63,898 nucleotides of DNA from Desulforhabdus sp. TSK (GCF_022836495.1 NZ_BQXM01000029.1:1-63898); one strand, 5' to 3'; positions 35,715-45,782 are shown, counted from the stretch's first letter. Numbers and translations: made by a program. The notes: generated from the sequence alone by a model not told the origin.

Positions 35715-36962
35715 TCAGAATCCAACCTTCTCCAGAAGATCGATACAATGGGGCGCATCGCCCTCCACGACGCTGACTTTCCGTGCAAAATCCTCGTGAT
35801 CCTCAAAAAAAGCCTCCAGGCTATGCTTCCCGTGCGACCAGTCTTCTCTCACCGCCACGTCCGGATTTTTCTTTTGTCGAGCCTTTTCCTTCTCCTGTTC
35901 CTTCTCCCAATCCTCCTGGCGGTCGGCATCGATCTCCCGGACGGGATACGTGAGGTGCACGGTGAGCTCTCTCCCGAGGCTCGCGTCCAGCAGCATTTGC
36001 AGCGTCGCCCGTTCGGGGTTGCCGTACTCTCCATTGCCGGAGAACACGTAATGGTCTGCCGTGATACGCTGAAAAAAGTCCGGATCGACATTCCGGTCAC
36101 TGCCATGATGCGGCATCTTGAGGATATCCACATGCAGGGTGCCGCCTTCTTTCATGAGGCCGGTCAGTTCCAGACCTTTCAGAATTTTGTCGCTCCGGGC
36201 GTCGCCCGTCAGCAGAATCCGCTTCTCCTCGACTCCGGCAAGGAGCACAAGGCTGGACAGGTTGGCGACCGAATTGTCGGTGAGGGCAGCCAGGCTTGCC
36301 GCCGCCGGCTTATCGTTCCTGCGGGCCTTGAGGAATGCATCGTGGTCCTTCTGCAGGGCAACGAGATCCGCCTGCACGGGTCCAGCCACCGTGAGGGTGA
36401 GTCCCCGCCCCATGTCGACAGGCTGGCTGCCGGGAGTCGCCATCACGAGCCTCCCCTGGGATTCGGGGTTGAGGCGAAAATTGAGCTTCCTGGCATCGTC
36501 GCGCAGCCGAAAGCCCTGCGCCACACTGGCGAGGACCATGGCGGCAGCGGGATCGAGCCCCTCCAAATCGGGCTCGCCGCTGAGGGCAGCCGCTCCAAAG
36601 GATGCTGTCACTGCGGAAAGGATCTCCTCAGGGCTATTGCCGACCAGGTCATCGAAACTGTTGTGCCAGAAGCTGCGGACCTTCAGTGACAACGGCCGAT
36701 GAGAATCCCTGGCAAGCACGAGCTCCCGGGTCATTTCGAGGATGCCGTTGATGTGGTCATCGTCGATATGGCTGACCATCAACAGATCCACCACCAACGG
36801 GGCTTCAGGAGCGATACTGCGGGCTTGCCTGATCTGCCCCAGTCGAGGCTTCAAATGCGGCCTGTAGACCTGTCCCGGTCCGCCGTCGATGATGGCCAGA
36901 CCCGGATCTTCCCGCGTTCCGTAGTGAAGCAGGAGGCAGTCCCCCTTGCGGGCACGCTGCAC
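35715..36962 (-). CDS. metallo-beta-lactamase-fold hydrolase (ComEC/Rec2-like)
   Basis: 415 residues. SHIDDDHINGIL is the metal motif (H-x-D-D-D-H), AIIDGGPGQ precedes it, and LLTGDARSDKIL with ILKMPHHGSDRN is the typical rear half of ComEC-type MBL proteins. There is no membrane domain, so it is a soluble nuclease or phosphodiesterase candidate. A charged stretch near residue 350 (EKEQEKEKARQKKNPD) is probably a flexible linker. The only start is GTG 36962; the frame remains open back into the SLC13 gene stop, giving FSFSLDVQRARKGDC, which looks like real fold sequence, so the true start is uncertain. Confidence 0.78.
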   Translation of the reverse strand: MQRARKGDCLLLHYGTREDPGLAIIDGGPGQVYRPHLKPRLGQIRQARSIAPEAPLVVDLLMVSHIDDDHINGILEMTRELVLARDSHRPLSLKVRSFWHNSFDDLVGNSPEEILSAVTASFGAAALSGEPDLEGLDPAAAMVLASVAQGFRLRDDARKLNFRLNPESQGRLVMATPGSQPVDMGRGLTLTVAGPVQADLVALQKDHDAFLKARRNDKPAAASLAALTDNSVANLSSLVLLAGVEEKRILLTGDARSDKILKGLELTGLMKEGGTLHVDILKMPHHGSDRNVDPDFFQRITADHYVFSGNGEYGNPERATLQMLLDASLGRELTVHLTYPVREIDADRQEDWEKEQEKEKARQKKNPDVAVREDWSHGKHSLEAFFEDHEDFARKVSVVEGDAPHCIDLLEKVGF

Positions 36963-36975
36963 ATCGAGACTGAAA

Positions 36976-38748
36976 CTAAAAATGCCACACGAACGGAATG
37001 AGCAGGGAGCTCAGCAGCCAGGTAACAATCACAGCAGGGATGCCCAGCTTTATAAAATCAGCAAAACGGTACCCCCCCGGCCCGTACACCAGCAGGTTCG
37101 TCTGGTATCCAAAAGGAGAGGCAAAGCAGCAGCTCGCACCGAAGCAGACACCGATGATGAACGGCCTGGGGTCGACTCCGAGGGAAAGTGCGGTCGAAAT
37201 GCCGATAGGCAAGAGCAGAACAGCGGTGGCGTTGTTGCTGACAATGTGACTGATGAGGCTGGTCAGCAGGATGAATGCGCTGAGGATCAGGGCAGGGCTT
37301 TGTCCTCTGAACGGAGCCAGAAATGCCTCGGCGTAAAGCCTGGCTGCACCGGTTTTTTCCATGGCCGTTCCCAGGGCGATGGTGCCGATGATGAGCATCA
37401 GAACCTTTACATCCACCGACCGGTAGGCATCTCTCAACTGCAGGCACCGGGTGATGATCATGAGAAAAACGGCGGTAACGGCCGCCGTCACGATGTCCAT
37501 AAAGCCCGTCGACGCGGCGACGATCATGCCGGCAAAAATTCCCAGGGCAACGGGCGCTTTCTTCTTGTTGATGATTTGATGATGAACATCCTCCAGGACC
37601 ATGATGTCCGGATTGTTTCGCAATTCATCCAGTTTATCCCTCGTGCAGTGAATGAGCAGCACATCACCCGTCGACAGCTTCAAATGCCTCAGCTTTTGCC
37701 GTGAATAATGTATTCCCTTCCGCTTCACCGCAATGAATTGAACGCCCAGTTCCCTCTGCAGGTCGGCCTGGACGGGCTGCTCTCCAATGAGCTCGGAGTC
37801 CGGCGGGATGATCAGTTCCAGGATAAGGGAATTTTCGTCATGGGCAGCGAAATTGAGTCCCTCGACCTTGTGGGCCAGGTCCAGGAAGCCGTCATGGAGC
37901 AATGCGACCAAATCATTGGCCGTCCCCTTGACAAAAAGAATGTCGTCGACGGTGAGCGTCGCCTTCTCCCGCTCGGGAAAACGGATGACAGGACCTCGAA
38001 TCACTTCAAAAAGCTCGATGCCGGGATACTCCCGGGAAAAAAACGACAGGGGCTCCATTCCGATGAGCAGGCTTTCCGGAACAACGGAAAACTCGGCCAG
38101 GTAGCGTGGCGCGGCGTCGCCTTTCAGTTCGCAGACCGGCGCCTTGTGCTGAGGCATGAGGACAGGCGCCAGGAAAAAAAGCAGGGCGATGACGGCGACC
38201 GCGATGAGCACCCCAACAGGGGAAAGCTCGAACATCTTGATGGCGCCATAACCATATTTGACGCTCAAATCGCTGATGATGATGTTCGTCGAGGTCCCGA
38301 TCAGAGTACAGGTGCCCCCGATGATGGAGCTGAAGGAGACAGGAATGAGATACCTGGACGGGCTCAGCCCATATTCGCAGCAAACCGTCATGATGATGGA
38401 AACGAACAGGATGACGATGGGAGTATTGTTCAGAAATGCCGAAGGGACGGCTGTCCCGAGCATGGCCATGATCAAAATGCGCTTGTCGCTGCCCTGCGAG
38501 TAATCGATCATTTTCTCGCTGACGAATCCCAGCGCCCCGGTGCGCATCAAGCCTCGACTGAGCATGAACATGGAGCCCACGGTGATGACCGCGGGATTGG
38601 CGAAGCCTGTCAGTGCTTCCGTCGGGCTGAGCACACCGGACGCCATCAAAATGACCAATAGTCCCACAGCCGTCACATCGATGGGGATTTTTTCCGTTAT
38701 CAGGAGGAAAATCATCACGACAAGGATCAGAGAGATAAACCAGACCAT
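36976..38748 (-). CDS. SLC13/DASS-family permease with two TrkA-C domains
   Basis: 590 residues: an N-terminal half of about five helices, two cytosolic TrkA_C (RCK_C) domains at about 205-375, and a second set of helices. SxxNNTPIVILF-like (PSAFLNNTPIVILF) and IVSNNATAVLLLPIG are the paired SNN/T substrate-binding motifs of the DASS/ArsB fold; GTCTLIGTSTNIII is also typical. Substrates in this family include sulfate, dicarboxylates and other anions, so the anion is unknown. ATG 38748 has AAAGGA ahead. Together with the stress protein just upstream this looks like a regulated transporter module. Confidence 0.88.
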   Translation of the reverse strand: MVWFISLILVVMIFLLITEKIPIDVTAVGLLVILMASGVLSPTEALTGFANPAVITVGSMFMLSRGLMRTGALGFVSEKMIDYSQGSDKRILIMAMLGTAVPSAFLNNTPIVILFVSIIMTVCCEYGLSPSRYLIPVSFSSIIGGTCTLIGTSTNIIISDLSVKYGYGAIKMFELSPVGVLIAVAVIALLFFLAPVLMPQHKAPVCELKGDAAPRYLAEFSVVPESLLIGMEPLSFFSREYPGIELFEVIRGPVIRFPEREKATLTVDDILFVKGTANDLVALLHDGFLDLAHKVEGLNFAAHDENSLILELIIPPDSELIGEQPVQADLQRELGVQFIAVKRKGIHYSRQKLRHLKLSTGDVLLIHCTRDKLDELRNNPDIMVLEDVHHQIINKKKAPVALGIFAGMIVAASTGFMDIVTAAVTAVFLMIITRCLQLRDAYRSVDVKVLMLIIGTIALGTAMEKTGAARLYAEAFLAPFRGQSPALILSAFILLTSLISHIVSNNATAVLLLPIGISTALSLGVDPRPFIIGVCFGASCCFASPFGYQTNLLVYGPGGYRFADFIKLGIPAVIVTWLLSSLLIPFVWHF

Positions 38749-38802
38749 ACGTGGAGATCCTTTTCGTTCGGCTTCATTTTGACCGGAGAATGCGCGAGGC
38801 AA

Positions 38803-39684
38803 TCACCCGCTCACGGCCCTGGGAATCAGGAGGACCGGACAGGTCGCCATTCGGGCGATATTGTAGGCCACGCTGCCGAGGAAAATCTCCGAGACGAGGC
38901 CTTTGCCCTGAGTGCCCATGACCACCAGGGAAAAATCGATTTCATTCATGACGTCAAGGATGATGGAAATAGGATTCCCCTTGGTAAAGCGACTGTGGAC
39001 CTTGGGAACTCCTATCTTTTTGAAGCGAGCTTCCACAGCTTTCAAGAGGCTCCGGGCCGGCTTTTCGTCCGGCTTTAACACAGCGGTGGGATGGGATTCG
39101 ACTCTCTCCAGGGTATGCAGCACGGTGAGCTCCGAAAGTCCTTTGGAAGCAAGAGATTCCAGGATCGATGCGGCCTCTTCGGCAATTTCGGAAAAATCGG
39201 TGGGAAAAAACACGTGGCGCAGGAGCTCCGTGGTCCGCAACTGGCAAATGGCGCCCTGCCCGTTCTCCCTGAGTCGCTTGACGTTGATGAGAAGAATGGG
39301 GAAGAGAGCATGATGCAGCAGTGCATTGGAAACGGACCCGAGGATCGCCTCCCGCCAGGCAGATTTCCCATGCGAACCGACGACGAGGAGCGAAGCCCGA
39401 TGGCGTTGGGCCACTTCATTCAGGGACAGAGCGGGAAGACCGGCAGGAGTTTCCACCACCACGCGAAACCCCTGGGACTCCAACTGGTTCTTTTGTTTTT
39501 CCAGCTTCGGGCGGTCTTCTTCGGACAAAAAAGTTTCTGCCGCCAAATCTCCAACCAATTTCGCTCCCAGAACATGAGTGAGGATGACCTCTTCACATCC
39601 CAAGACCATGAATTCCCGCGCGCAGGCAACAATGTCATCCCAATCGGCCGAAAGATCCGTAGCCAAAACGATCTTTTTAAACAT
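38803..39684 (-). CDS. tandem universal stress protein (UspA family)
   Basis: 293 residues with two Usp domains. The first (1-143) has IVLATDLSADWDD and the ATP-binding LLVVGSHGKSAWREAILGSVSNALL; the second (about 155-293) has VFFPTDFSEIAEE and LVVMGTQGKGLVSEIFLGSVAYNIA (G-x2-G-x9-G-S/T). Both nucleotide loops are kept, so ATP binding in each half is likely. AGGAGG precedes ATG 39684. First gene of the operon with the SLC13 permease; Usp proteins are often paired with such transporters and may modulate them. Confidence 0.9.
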   Translation of the reverse strand: MFKKIVLATDLSADWDDIVACAREFMVLGCEEVILTHVLGAKLVGDLAAETFLSEEDRPKLEKQKNQLESQGFRVVVETPAGLPALSLNEVAQRHRASLLVVGSHGKSAWREAILGSVSNALLHHALFPILLINVKRLRENGQGAICQLRTTELLRHVFFPTDFSEIAEEAASILESLASKGLSELTVLHTLERVESHPTAVLKPDEKPARSLLKAVEARFKKIGVPKVHSRFTKGNPISIILDVMNEIDFSLVVMGTQGKGLVSEIFLGSVAYNIARMATCPVLLIPRAVSG

Positions 39685-39959
39685 GGCGGAACCTCCTGGA
39701 GCGTTGATGACCTCATGCTGCACGAATGTACTCCTTCAATCAACCTGTTTTTTATCCTCTCGATCCTATTTTGGGGCCTCATTGTGGATGTGCTTCGCCA
39801 AAAAATACTTTCCCGGGGGGACCGGCGTTCCGCACTTCCCTTTCCTGTTCAGCTTGTCCAATGCGTGTTTTTGAATTAATCTGTGCAGTGTGATAATGTT
39901 CTCTATTTCGACTGGATATACAAACGCATTGTTATTCATGGAATTTTCGAGGAGGCCGC

Positions 39960-40781
39960 ATGCGAGCGAAAACTACCTGGACCTTACAGTCCTTTCTGAC
40001 CTGTATTGTGTGGAATGGCGTTTTGACCGGCTTTTTGTTCCTGCTGGCCAGACAGATCCTGCTGGGCTTCCATCAGTGGCTGGACCCCATCCTGGCTGCG
40101 GGCGACACGACTTTCCCCGAAGACATCCGATCGGGACTCCTGAGCCTTCAGCAGCTTTACAGGCAAGCGGAACAATATCTCATTCCCGTTGTCTTCGGAG
40201 CCGGCGGCCTTATCACTCTGGTGCTGTGGCTCTTCCTCCTGCTCCAGGGGCGTGGTCTCGCTCGGCGTACTCTGAAAGAGGCGCAGCCTCTCCCCGGCCA
40301 GGCAGCGGTTCCCCCGGCTAAACCCAAAAAGGCCGTGCCGGCGCAGACAGGAGTCGAAGCAACCTCTGTCGCACCAACCATGCCGAGCCCCCCTTCCCCG
40401 CAGCCGGCCATTCAAATCCTCTCCATCCTGCAGCGGGAGGGCCGGCTCATCGACTTCCTCCAGGAAGATCTCAGTTTGTACGAGGACGCCCAGATCGGAG
40501 CTGCCGTCCGCAGCATCCATCAGGGCTGCAAGGGCGCTCTTTCGGAGCACGTGACACTTCAACCCATATATGAAGAACCCGAAGGCAACGAGGTGTCCGT
40601 ACCCGCCGACTTCGACGCCCGCGCTGTCCGGCTGACGGGCAATGTGACGGGCGATCCGCCCTTCAAGGGGGCACTCAGACATCGCGGGTGGCGGGTGACC
40701 CGTGTCGATCTTCCTCAGGCCCTCACCGAGGCGAAAAAGGACTGGGTCCTGGCTCCAGCAGAAGTGGAAGTGGGAGAATGA
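39960..40781 (+). CDS. DUF2760 domain protein, Hsp70-associated
   Basis: 273 residues. Two membrane helices (about 10-35 and 78-98) come first, then a Pro/Ala-rich linker, then the DUF2760 domain (LSILQREGRLIDFLQEDLSLYEDAQIGAAVRSIHQGCKGAL, PFKGALRHRGWRVTRVDLP). DUF2760 genes are regularly found just upstream of atypical Hsp70 genes, as here, which suggests a membrane-tethered partner for these chaperones; this is inference from neighbourhood. GAGGAGG precedes ATG 39960. Confidence 0.78.
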   Translation: MRAKTTWTLQSFLTCIVWNGVLTGFLFLLARQILLGFHQWLDPILAAGDTTFPEDIRSGLLSLQQLYRQAEQYLIPVVFGAGGLITLVLWLFLLLQGRGLARRTLKEAQPLPGQAAVPPAKPKKAVPAQTGVEATSVAPTMPSPPSPQPAIQILSILQREGRLIDFLQEDLSLYEDAQIGAAVRSIHQGCKGALSEHVTLQPIYEEPEGNEVSVPADFDARAVRLTGNVTGDPPFKGALRHRGWRVTRVDLPQALTEAKKDWVLAPAEVEVGE

Positions 40782-40915
40782 AAGGGGATGCCCTTTAAAA
40801 GATTCTCATCTCTTTGCCTGCTCTCCCCGGAAGGGAAAAAAAGTGAGCGGGACGGCCGCAGCTTTTGGAACCGGGAACGAACGACGGTGAATCATCCCAT
40901 TGGAGGATAAATATT

Positions 40916-42742
40916 TTGAGCAGTTCCAAGTACATCATCGGTATCGATCTGGGCACGACGCACAGTGTCCTCGCCTATACGGACGCACAACCCCCTGAAG
41001 ATACTCCCCCGGAAATTCATGTTTTTTCCATTCTCCAGGTGGTCAACCCGGCAGAGCTCCAGGCACAACCCTTACTGCCCTCTTTTGTCTTCCTTCCCGG
41101 GCCTCACGATGTTCCCCCCGGCAGTCTCGCTCTCCCCTGGAAGCAGGACGCGGATTTTGCCCTGGGAGAATTTGCACGCAAACGCGGAGCGGAAATTCCC
41201 AACCGTCTCATTTCGTCGGCCAAATCCTGGTTGAGTCACAGCGGTGTGGATCGGAGCGCCCCCATCCTTCCCTGGGACAGCCCTCCGGAGACCCGGCGCA
41301 TGTCCCCCGTGGAAGCCTCGGCCCTGTTCCTGGAGCATCTGCGAGATGCCTGGAACCTTCACATGGCTGCGGATGACCCCGAGGCACGCTTCGAGAGCCA
41401 GGAGATCTACCTCACGGTCCCGGCTTCCTTCGATGCCGTGGCCCGGGAGCTGACCGTAAAAGCCGCTCAATCGGCGGGGCTGCAGCACATTACCCTCCTG
41501 GAAGAGCCCCAGGCCGCTTTCTACGCCTGGATCGAATTCCACAGGGAACGCTGGAGAAAGGCCGTCAAAGTGGGCGAATCCATCCTCGTTTGCGACCTGG
41601 GCGGCGGGACCACGGATTTCAGCCTCATCCAGGTCACGGAAGAAGACGGGGAGCTTGCCCTGCGTCGCGTCGCGGTGGGGGATCACATCCTTCTCGGCGG
41701 TGACAACATGGACCTCACCCTGGCCTATGCCGTCCAGGCAAAACTCGCTCAAAAGGGCACCAAACTGGATTCATGGCAGTTCCGGGGGCTCGCCCACAGC
41801 TGCCGAATCGCCAAGGAGCGCCTGTTGTCCCAGCCGAACCTCGAAGCGGAGCCCATTGTCATTCTGGGGCGCGGCAGTTCCCTCATCGGCAGCACCATCC
41901 GCACGGAGCTTTCCCGGTCCGAGGTGGACAACATCCTTTTGAACGGCTTTTTCCCCATCACCGAAAAATCTGAATATCCGGTAGAGAAATCCAAGGTCGG
42001 CCTTCGGGAAATGGGGCTTCCCTACCAATCGGACCCCGCCGTGACACGGCACCTGGCAAAATTTCTAGGGCGTCAGGCACAGGGCAACGATGAAGGACCG
42101 GAGCCCGGAGTTCCTTATCCCAGCGCGGTACTTTTCAACGGTGGGGTCATGAAATCCGACCTCATCCGCGAGCGCATCCTGTCGGTGCTGAAACGCTGGA
42201 ACCCGGAGGCGGAATTGCGGGAGCTGCCTTCTGCGGACCTGGACCTGGCGGTAGCGCACGGGGCGGCCTACTACGGCCTGGCGCGCAAAGGCCGCGGTAT
42301 CCGCATCCGGGGAGGCGTCGGACGCCCCTATTACATCGGGGTCGAGAGCTCCATGCCCGCCGTGCCGGGAATACCGACACCCATGAAAGCCCTCTGCGTC
42401 GTCCCCTTCGGCATGGAAGAAGGAACGGGGGCGGAAATTCACGAACGGGAATTCGGCCTGGTGGTGGGAGAGCCCGCTGTCTTTCATCTCCTCAGCTCCA
42501 CGACGCGCAAGAAAGACCAGGTGGGAGAAATCGTGGAAGACTGGAGTGGGGAGATCGAAGAGGTGACCACCATGGAAGCAGTCCTTCCCGCCAGCGACGC
42601 CGAGACGGGGGGACAGATCCTTCCCGTCTGGCTCGAAAGCAAAGTGACGGAAGTCGGCACTCTCGAGGTATGGTGCGTAGCCCGCGATTCCGATCGCCGC
42701 TGGAAGCTGGAGTTCAATCTTCGCGAGCGCGAGGAAGCGTAA
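40916..42742 (+). CDS. atypical Hsp70-family chaperone (first of pair)
   Basis: 608 residues from TTG 40916, which has TGGAGGA eight nt ahead. The nucleotide-binding domain is complete: IGIDLGTTHSV (phosphate-1), LVCDLGGGTTDFS (phosphate-2), LFNGGVMKSDLIRERI (adenosine), and EEPQAAFYAW. After about residue 500 the protein has only a short beta-like segment and no DnaK-type substrate-binding domain or EEVD-like tail. This is a divergent Hsp70 clade that travels with DUF2760 and a larger Hsp70 paralogue. Clients and co-chaperones are unknown; no dnaJ or grpE is near. Confidence 0.88.
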   Translation: MSSSKYIIGIDLGTTHSVLAYTDAQPPEDTPPEIHVFSILQVVNPAELQAQPLLPSFVFLPGPHDVPPGSLALPWKQDADFALGEFARKRGAEIPNRLISSAKSWLSHSGVDRSAPILPWDSPPETRRMSPVEASALFLEHLRDAWNLHMAADDPEARFESQEIYLTVPASFDAVARELTVKAAQSAGLQHITLLEEPQAAFYAWIEFHRERWRKAVKVGESILVCDLGGGTTDFSLIQVTEEDGELALRRVAVGDHILLGGDNMDLTLAYAVQAKLAQKGTKLDSWQFRGLAHSCRIAKERLLSQPNLEAEPIVILGRGSSLIGSTIRTELSRSEVDNILLNGFFPITEKSEYPVEKSKVGLREMGLPYQSDPAVTRHLAKFLGRQAQGNDEGPEPGVPYPSAVLFNGGVMKSDLIRERILSVLKRWNPEAELRELPSADLDLAVAHGAAYYGLARKGRGIRIRGGVGRPYYIGVESSMPAVPGIPTPMKALCVVPFGMEEGTGAEIHEREFGLVVGEPAVFHLLSSTTRKKDQVGEIVEDWSGEIEEVTTMEAVLPASDAETGGQILPVWLESKVTEVGTLEVWCVARDSDRRWKLEFNLREREEA

Positions 42743-42808
42743 CAGACGCAAGCTCTCTCGTGCCGATACAAAACGTTCAGGTCATGGCGGCCATCTGGAA
42801 ACGAGCGC

Positions 42809-45721
42809 ATGAACAATCCTTTTGAAACTGAGGAAATCGCCCACCGATTCATTGTCGGCATCGACCTGGGAACGACCAATTCGGCCCTCGCCTATGTCGA
42901 CTTGACCCAAAAAGTCAAAACGCAGAGAGAAATTCAATTCCTGGAATTTCCTCAACTGACGGGTCCCGGCGAAGTCAGTCGGCGATCCGTTTTGCCCTCG
43001 TTTTTATATTTGCCGGGGTCCTACGAGTTGCCTGCCGGGAGCACGGCATTGCCCTGGGATCCTCATCGCGATTATGCCGTCGGTGAATTTGCCCGGGAAC
43101 AGGGGGCTCTGGTCCCCGGGAGGATGGTTTCCTCCGCAAAGTCATGGCTTTGTCATGGAGGCGTCGATCGCACGGCGGCCATCCTGCCGTGGGGTGCCGC
43201 TTCCGATGTACGGAAGGTTTCCCCTGTGGAAGCCAGCGCCCGTTATTTACAGCACATGCGGGAGTCCTGGAATGCCGTCATTGCGAAGGGGCGTGAGGGA
43301 TACCGTCTCGAAGAACAGGTGGTGATCCTCACCGTTCCCGCCTCTTTCGACGAAGTAGCACGGGAGCTCACCGTGGCCGCTGCTCAGCGGGCCGGGCTTC
43401 CCCGCGTCATTCTCCTGGAGGAGCCACTGGCCGCCTTTTATTCCTGGCTCTCCCTCCATGAGGACGACTGGCAAAGCCTCATGCAGGCAGGGCAGATCAT
43501 CCTGGTCTGTGACGTGGGCGGCGGGACAACGGATTTTACCCTCATCGCCATCCGCCGGGGAGAAAAAGACCTGTGCTTCGACCGCCTGGCCGTGGGCGAT
43601 CACCTCATGCTGGGGGGAGACAATATGGATCTTTCCCTGGCCAGACACCTGGAAATGCAGCTCCGGGGGCAGCATGGGCAGCTTGACAGCAAACGCTGGC
43701 ATCAACTGTGGCACCAATGCCGGAGAGCGAAAGAAACACTCCTCGGGAGTGCCACGTCGGCATCCGAATCCCCCACCCTCGAGTCTGAAGAACGGCAACC
43801 TTCCCCCACCTTCGTTATTTCCCTCATGGGTACGGGACGCAAGCTCATCGCGGATACCCTCAAGGGGTCCCTCTCCCGGGAACAGGTGAAAGAGCTCATC
43901 CTGGAGGGCTTCTTTCCCTATGTCTCTCTGGACGAGGCGCCCCGGGGCAGCCGCCGATCGGGACTGACGGAATGGGGGCTCCCTTTTGTTCAAGACCCTG
44001 CCGTCACACGCCATCTTGCTGCTTTCTGGCAGCGGCATCTCCACCTGATGCGTCAGGAAACCGAACGAGCCCAACTTTACCCGGATTTTTTGCTCTTCAA
44101 TGGCGGAGCCTTCACTCCGCCATCCATTCGCGAGCGCATCCGCTCCGTCGTGCAGCGTTGGTTCCAGGCAGAGGCGGCTCCCGACTGGTCCCCCATCGAG
44201 CTGGAGAATTCCCGGCCCGAACTGGCGGTGGCCCTGGGTGCCGCCTACTATGGCCTTGTGCGCCAGGGGGAAGGCGTGCGGGTGGGAGCGGGCAGTCCCC
44301 GGTCCTATTATGTTCAGGTGGGAGCAGGGAGCCCCGACGGAGAAGACTCCGAGGGAAGACAGACAGCCGTCTGCCTCATCCCCCGCGGCACGGAGGAGGG
44401 GTTTGAAACCCAGTTGAGCCGTCCGGCTTTTGAAGTGCTCGCCAATCAGCCTGTCGCCTTTCAACTCTATTCGTCCAGCACACGACTGGGGGACCGCCCG
44501 GGGGAAGTCGTACAACTCCCCCCCGAGGAAATCACGATTCTTCCCCCCATCCGGACCGTGCTGCGCTATGGCAAAAAGAGCGGCGCTCAGTCGCTCCCTG
44601 TACTGCTGGCCGTGCGGTTGACGGAAGTGGGAACCCTGGAGCTCTGGTGCCGATCTCAGAAGAGTCCCCACCAATGGCAGCTGCAGTTCGATGTACGGCA
44701 GGCCGGAGGTCTGGAGCCGCAGACGGCCGCCCAGGGTGAAACCCTCGACATGGAAAGCATCGGAAAGGCTCAGGAAGCCATTCTGGCCGTGTTCAAAAGG
44801 AACCTCGCTGCTGCATCGGCGCCTCCGGAGAAGCTCACCAGGAGCCTGGTGTCCATCCTGGAGCTCGGCAAGGAAAAATGGCCGACACCTCTCATACGAA
44901 AATTGAGCGACACTCTCCTGGAAACCCGAAAGGACCCCTTCCTGACGCCCCAGCATGAAGCCCGGTGGTTCAATCTGCTGGGTTACTGCATCCGCCCCGG
45001 CTTTGGAGATCCCCTGGACGAATGGCGCATGAAGGAAATCTGGAAAATCTACCCTCAGGGGCTGCAGTTTCCAAGGCAAGCCCAAAACCGCACCGAATGG
45101 TGGATTTTCTGGAGGCGAGTGGCCGGGGGGCTCACGGCGGGCCACCAGTGGTACATCTTCCAGCAGGTCTGGCCCACGCTTCAAACTGGGGACAGGAAAA
45201 AGAAGAAGACTGCAAAGAAAGCCATGAAGAGTCTCAGTCCCCAGGAAGAAATGGAAATCTGGATGGCCCTGGCGAACTTCGAGAGGCTTCCGGCAGGCAG
45301 TAAAGCAGACCTGGGGCACCTGGTCCTGGACCAGATCCACAAAGGAAAACCCAAGTCCCAGGAGCTGTGGGCCCTCGGGAGATTCGGAGCGAGGATGCCC
45401 TTCTACGGCCCCCTGGATACCGTGATCCCCGCCGGCATAGCATCCGACTGCCTCAACAGGCTGCTGGACCTGAACATGGATCCCACCGAAGCAACCGCTC
45501 AGGCCCTGGTGCAGTTGGCCCGGCTGACAGGGGACCGGGAACGGGACCTTTCCCCCAAAGACCTGGACCGCCTGATCCAATGGCTCCATCAATTGCCCGA
45601 AGGGGCGCGTTACCAGGAGGTTCTGTCCCATCCGGACGCCAATCTCCTGGCCCGTGAGCATGACTGGATCTTTGGGGAAGCGCTGCCGGCAGGACTGGTG
45701 CTCTCTGCATCTGCGCCATGA
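42809..45721 (+). CDS. large Hsp70-family protein with C-terminal DUF3731-like extension
   Basis: 970 residues. The N-terminal ~600 residues are homologous to the previous gene (IGIDLGTTNSA, LVCDVGGGTTDFT, LFNGGAFTPPSIRERI). Residues about 640-970 form a helical extension (FKRNLAAASAPPEKL, RWFNLLGYCIRPGFGDPLDEWRMKEIWKIYP, NRTEWWIFWRRVAGGL) of the DUF3731 kind, found only on such Hsp70s. The 66-nt gap and shared orientation make a three-gene operon with DUF2760 and the smaller Hsp70. The likely duplication of the ATPase domain followed by a gain of a new domain suggests a heteromeric chaperone. Confidence 0.85.
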   Translation: MNNPFETEEIAHRFIVGIDLGTTNSALAYVDLTQKVKTQREIQFLEFPQLTGPGEVSRRSVLPSFLYLPGSYELPAGSTALPWDPHRDYAVGEFAREQGALVPGRMVSSAKSWLCHGGVDRTAAILPWGAASDVRKVSPVEASARYLQHMRESWNAVIAKGREGYRLEEQVVILTVPASFDEVARELTVAAAQRAGLPRVILLEEPLAAFYSWLSLHEDDWQSLMQAGQIILVCDVGGGTTDFTLIAIRRGEKDLCFDRLAVGDHLMLGGDNMDLSLARHLEMQLRGQHGQLDSKRWHQLWHQCRRAKETLLGSATSASESPTLESEERQPSPTFVISLMGTGRKLIADTLKGSLSREQVKELILEGFFPYVSLDEAPRGSRRSGLTEWGLPFVQDPAVTRHLAAFWQRHLHLMRQETERAQLYPDFLLFNGGAFTPPSIRERIRSVVQRWFQAEAAPDWSPIELENSRPELAVALGAAYYGLVRQGEGVRVGAGSPRSYYVQVGAGSPDGEDSEGRQTAVCLIPRGTEEGFETQLSRPAFEVLANQPVAFQLYSSSTRLGDRPGEVVQLPPEEITILPPIRTVLRYGKKSGAQSLPVLLAVRLTEVGTLELWCRSQKSPHQWQLQFDVRQAGGLEPQTAAQGETLDMESIGKAQEAILAVFKRNLAAASAPPEKLTRSLVSILELGKEKWPTPLIRKLSDTLLETRKDPFLTPQHEARWFNLLGYCIRPGFGDPLDEWRMKEIWKIYPQGLQFPRQAQNRTEWWIFWRRVAGGLTAGHQWYIFQQVWPTLQTGDRKKKKTAKKAMKSLSPQEEMEIWMALANFERLPAGSKADLGHLVLDQIHKGKPKSQELWALGRFGARMPFYGPLDTVIPAGIASDCLNRLLDLNMDPTEATAQALVQLARLTGDRERDLSPKDLDRLIQWLHQLPEGARYQEVLSHPDANLLAREHDWIFGEALPAGLVLSASAP

Positions 45722-45782
45722 CGTCGCGGTTCGCACACTCAATAAAGTTTTGCGAAAGTCATCACCAAGCAGCGAGGCCCTG

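Noticed and set aside
37708-38661. 317-codon plus-strand open frame rich in Asp, Gly and His
   Set aside because: Antisense shadow of the SLC13 permease; low-complexity charge pattern comes from hydrophobic codons read backwards.
43247-45742. 831-codon minus-strand open frame antisense to the large Hsp70 gene
   Set aside because: The plus-strand Hsp70 has clear conserved motifs over the same stretch. The antisense frame has no family resemblance, no ribosome site and the composition expected from a GC-rich mirror.
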